This document shows, piece by piece, positions 61,811-64,000 of a DNA stretch of 64,000 bases. The position numbers were made by a program, and so were the translations under genes. The notes below the pieces were generated by a model, which searched no databases, had not been told where the DNA came from, and worked only from the letters and a program-made list of their open reading frames with translations. The stretch comes from Burkholderiales bacterium (GTDB taxonomy: Bacteria; Pseudomonadota; Gammaproteobacteria; Burkholderiales; Burkholderiaceae_C), in NCBI GenBank assembly GCA_028864885.1, contig JAGWLR010000003.1, positions 1-64,000 on the forward strand. The letters run 5' to 3'. Position 1 is the stretch's first letter, and the number at the start of each line of letters is the position of its first letter.

Positions 61811-61914
61811 GATTGATTTCCTATCTGTATTTTGCTGTTATTTGCAGCAGCGTTGACCCCGGCCAGGGCGCGCACGATTTGGTCGAACACAGCTTGTCCG
61901 GGGTCTTGAGTCAT
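61807..61914 (-). CDS. 35-residue ORF, coupled at both ends
   Basis: This ORF is too short for the ORF track. It reads MTQDPGQAVFDQIVRALAGV, then NAAANNSKIQIGNQS. The start ATG overlaps the stop of the upstream gene (ATGA at 61911-61914) and its stop overlaps the ATG of the RHH gene (ATGA at 61807-61810). The double coupling and helical first half argue for a real gene. The function is unknown. Confidence 0.65.
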   Translation of the reverse strand: MTQDPGQAVFDQIVRALAGVNAAANNSKIQIGNQS

Positions 61915-62498
61915 CGTTCTTCGAAGCCTTCGCAACGGTGCAGGATGTGTGTCACAGGCTCAAGTAAGCCAATCACGCCTTCAATGCGTCCGCGCCGTGC
62001 TGATGTACATCTGCCTTTTGAATCCAGGCCAGAGCATTCCAGGCACATGCGCCGGTCATCGCCTTCACGGTCCCGCGTAACCAAGCTATAGGCCAGCCGT
62101 TCGGCCTTGACCGGGTTCACGCCACACATCACGAATGAATCGACCCGTCCAGTGAATCGGTCAATCTCCCGCGTGTTCATGGCCTCGGTTTGTGGCCAGC
62201 AATGCCGATCAGGGTCTAGCGGTTCCCCGTGGATTTCAGCCGCCATGCGTTCGGCGTGTTCGCGTGACATTTCGCCATCGTGTTCAATGATTGCGGCTCG
62301 TTCTTCGAATGCTTCTTTCTGGCTGGCTTCATCGGGGTGTTGAAGAGCCTGAACGATGGCGGCTTTGTGGCTCTTGATGGCGGCTCGCTGATCCTGTGAC
62401 AGCTTGCTGGCAGGCTGCACCGCCAGATCGCCCGAAGGCAATACGGACAGTGCGATGCCTGCACGCCTGAGCCCTTGGAGTAGGTCAGGCGCGCCCAT
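61911..62498 (-). CDS. TubC-docking-like protein of mobile elements
   Basis: This 195-residue protein has an N-terminal segment (LLQGLRRAGIALSVLPSGDLAVQPASKLSQDQRAAIKSHKAAIVQAL) that follows the pattern of TubC-like docking domains. Such domains are also present in small proteins beside RepA-type ATPases on mobile elements. The C-terminal part has four or more cysteines (VMCGVNP, MCLECSGLDSKGRC, HRCEG), possibly a zinc site. The middle is acidic and helical. Its start overlaps the ATPase stop by one base (TGATG). Confidence 0.65.
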   Translation of the reverse strand: MGAPDLLQGLRRAGIALSVLPSGDLAVQPASKLSQDQRAAIKSHKAAIVQALQHPDEASQKEAFEERAAIIEHDGEMSREHAERMAAEIHGEPLDPDRHCWPQTEAMNTREIDRFTGRVDSFVMCGVNPVKAERLAYSLVTRDREGDDRRMCLECSGLDSKGRCTSARRGRIEGVIGLLEPVTHILHRCEGFEER

Positions 62499-63694
62499 CA
62501 GATAACCTCTATATCGTCAGGTTGAGAAGGCGTCGGATCGGCAACTTGCTCTCCAACTTGCTCAACTTGCTCACTGTTTGAAAGTTGAGCATCTTGAGCA
62601 ACTTGGGTGAGCAACATGGGTAGTCGCCAGTACCAGACACCCCCGTCACCACGTCGCTTGGTCACCTTCAGATCGTCTGCTGCACGTCTGACAGAAGCCC
62701 ATTTCACGCCCGCCGCTTTCGCTTCAGCTTCGACCGTTTTAGTCGGGGTGACGCCGGTGGCCAGCACTTGCAGAAGAAAGTCCGCAGCCGCTTGTCTTGC
62801 GCCTGGAGCTTGTTCTCCTGTTTCTTCTGTTTGGGCGTCTGGCTCTCGCAGTAGATCGCGGGCTGTGCCTGCAACACCTTTGCCCCAATTGACATAGCTG
62901 GCGTGAATGCCCGGCAATGGTTCGGCTTGCTCGATGGTGTATTCAAAACCACCATCGTCCGGGCCAATGTTGGACTTGCCTCGCGCCAGGATGCGCCGGT
63001 CTTGGCTGTCGTCGTCTTCGTCCTTGACCTTGGCTGCAACCAGCACCACGCGCGCCACCGCAGTGAATGCAATCGAGCCCACCACCCGAGATGCAGGATC
63101 GGACCCGGCTCCGCCTTTGGAGAAATGCGAGATGCCCAGCACAGCAGCATCAAGCCTTGATCCAAGGTCAACCAGTGGTTGCAGTGCGCGTCTTACTTCG
63201 GTGTTCTTGTGGCTGTCGCCTTGAACGGCTGACACCACTGGATCAACGATTAGCAAGCGAACACCGCCAATTGATCGGGCCTGATCTTCAAGGGCTGTCA
63301 TGTGACTGGCTGGATCAAACGGAATCACATCACCGTCAACTTGCGTGCCCTGCACAAAGTAGCAGCGCGAACGGTCAGCACCAGCAGCCAGCAGGCGAGG
63401 CAAAAGGGTGTCTGCTGGATCATCCTCACCGGACCAGATCAGCACGTTTCCAGGCTCGCAGCGTGCGCCACATGGCCAGCGCCCACCGATGGTGATAGTT
63501 GCTGCTATGGCTAGGGCAATGGTTGTCTTTCCCTGCCCGGGTGCGCCAGCCAGGATGTGCAGCTTTCCTAGTGCCAGCCAATCAGGCCAAAGCCACCGCA
63601 CAGGCTCAGGGGTTAGGTCCGATCCATTGACCAAGACCACAGACGGTGGGAGTCCAGCCATTTGCAGGCGCTTCAGGTCATCGGTCCCACTCAT
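62498..63694 (-). CDS. RepA-like AAA ATPase (replicative helicase type)
   Basis: This 398-residue RecA-fold ATPase has Walker A LAGAPGQGKTTIALAIA (about residue 50), then IWSGEDDPADTLLPRL, and Walker B LLIVDPVVSAV. GISHFSKGG and VVGSIAFTAVARVVL follow, which matches RSF1010 RepA-like helicases of plasmids and integrated elements. The C-terminal part is a helical accessory domain, with a Gln/Glu-rich end. It probably unwinds the element's origin. Its ATG overlaps the primase stop as ATGA. Confidence 0.85.
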   Translation of the reverse strand: MSGTDDLKRLQMAGLPPSVVLVNGSDLTPEPVRWLWPDWLALGKLHILAGAPGQGKTTIALAIAATITIGGRWPCGARCEPGNVLIWSGEDDPADTLLPRLLAAGADRSRCYFVQGTQVDGDVIPFDPASHMTALEDQARSIGGVRLLIVDPVVSAVQGDSHKNTEVRRALQPLVDLGSRLDAAVLGISHFSKGGAGSDPASRVVGSIAFTAVARVVLVAAKVKDEDDDSQDRRILARGKSNIGPDDGGFEYTIEQAEPLPGIHASYVNWGKGVAGTARDLLREPDAQTEETGEQAPGARQAAADFLLQVLATGVTPTKTVEAEAKAAGVKWASVRRAADDLKVTKRRGDGGVWYWRLPMLLTQVAQDAQLSNSEQVEQVGEQVADPTPSQPDDIEVI

Positions 63695-64000
63695 GCTGTA
63701 CCTCCGCCCTGTTCGTCAAAGTGCGCACGCTCCAAGTTGTCGATCACCGCGTCAATCCTTCGTTCATCGCGCCGTGCGTAAACGTCTGCCCAGTCCTCGC
63801 CAGGGGTTTGAGGGATCAACACCGATACCGACAGACCAGCCGCACGCGCACGGCTTTCGAGCTTGTGTGCAGCCGCTTGTCCTGTTCCGCTTTCGTCGTT
63901 GTCTCCGAAGATCACCAACCGCTTGACGCCTCGGGGCCACTGGAAGCTGCTCAAGCAGCCAGCCGAATAGGTGGCCACTACCGGTAGGGCGCTTGCAGCA
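63691..64000 (-). CDS. Toprim-domain primase-like protein, C-terminal part
   Basis: The frame is open to the right edge (AASALPVVATYSAG onward), so only about 102 residues of the C-terminus are seen. The Toprim metal motif reads LVIFGDNDESGTGQAAAHKL, with the DxD-type acidic pair. This fold is used in primases and primase-helicase fusions of phages and integrative elements. It precedes the RepA-like ATPase with an ATGA overlap, which supports a joint replication role. The N-terminal zinc or DNA-binding domains are outside the window. Confidence 0.8.
   Translation of the reverse strand, partial: AASALPVVATYSAGCLSSFQWPRGVKRLVIFGDNDESGTGQAAAHKLESRARAAGLSVSVLIPQTPGEDWADVYARRDERRIDAVIDNLERAHFDEQGGGTA

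Larger units (their letters stand above)
59808..64000. mobile_element. Left part of a tRNA-Val-associated accessory element
   Basis: Sequence after the intact tRNA is unlike the rest: no core gene, AT-richer small plus-strand genes of unknown function, and a minus-strand operon for a Toprim primase, RepA-like ATPase and small accessory proteins. That set is typical of integrative elements or satellites with their own replication module. The integrase and the other attachment site are not in the window, so element identity and right boundary cannot be given. The exact left boundary is inferred from the tRNA end. Confidence 0.7.

Noticed and set aside
1-64000. CRISPR arrays, rRNA genes, insertion sequences
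   Set aside because: No regularly spaced repeats, rRNA cores or transposase frames were found on reading through the window.

Overview
This window looks like chromosomal DNA from a high-G+C betaproteobacterium of the order Burkholderiales, probably Comamonadaceae or a close relative. This is inferred from gene content: a stand-alone RnfB ferredoxin, an intracellular polyhydroxybutyrate depolymerase, a DUF3717/DUF1289 protein, a TrpRS with an extra C-terminal domain, and an iscRSUA-hscBA-fdx cluster typical of that group. No species can be fixed from the sequence alone. About 59.8 kb is dense core genome. The last 4.2 kb, beyond a tRNA-Val, is an accessory element that runs off the right edge.

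Layout. 0-3.6 kb: 3' end of trpS, a DUF3717/DUF1289 protein, polyphosphate kinase 2 and glnS. 3.6-6.6 kb: a minus-strand run of small detoxification-type genes (ABM, GST, VOC, DUF1697, DUF2007, MAPEG). 6.7-9.7 kb: an HPP/CBS membrane protein, then an NO-detoxification pair, hmp and nsrR, with an NsrR-like box in front of hmp. 9.7-13 kb: a NYN/LOTUS protein, a lipoprotein that looks like a C39 peptidase without its catalytic triad, and a YlqF-type GTPase. 13-18.9 kb: a GAF-GGDEF protein with a broken signature, dusC, an HDOD protein, an orphan ParA and minCDE. 19-24.4 kb: a YgiQ radical SAM protein, dbpA, a Tim44-like pseudogene and a DUF808 protein. 24.4-35.3 kb: a MASE3-GGDEF-EAL protein, an ABC exporter, an HD-GYP-like protein, a phosphatase, an acyltransferase, malonyl-CoA synthetase and a GAF/PAS-GGEEF diguanylate cyclase. 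35.4-41.3 kb: an S4 protein, a Lys-tailed DNA-binding-like protein, an aldehyde dehydrogenase and livHMGF. 41.3-50.4 kb: HIT, a ferredoxin reductase, an epimerase, nth, a TPM/TPM/LemA cluster, rnfB, phaZ and an aspartate/aromatic aminotransferase. 50.5-59.7 kb: uvrB, a low-molecular-weight phosphatase, the isc operon and dnaQ.

Cyclic-di-GMP signalling recurs across the window: two other GGDEF proteins, one HD-GYP-like and one HDOD protein accompany the one GGDEF protein that still has every expected catalytic feature (33393-35321). Of the other two GGDEF domains, one has lost the first two glycines and one has lost the metal/substrate-binding middle of the domain while its EAL domain looks intact. 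The local repertoire therefore seems biased to degradation or sensing.

The isc region carries the clearest regulatory DNA: a TTGACA-N17-TAAAAT promoter overlapped by two tandem IscR type-1-like sites, a perfect hairpin between iscR and iscS, and a terminator-like hairpin between iscA and hscB. These could set graded expression along the operon.

The right-end element (59808-64000) abuts an intact tRNA-Val(CAC). It holds AT-richer small plus-strand genes of unknown function and a tight minus-strand replication-type operon: Toprim primase, RepA-like AAA ATPase, TubC-docking-like protein, an unlisted 35-residue ORF and a ribbon-helix-helix protein. Every junction in that operon is an ATGA or TGATG overlap. 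No integrase or second attachment site is visible inside the window. I found no CRISPR array, rRNA or insertion sequence.
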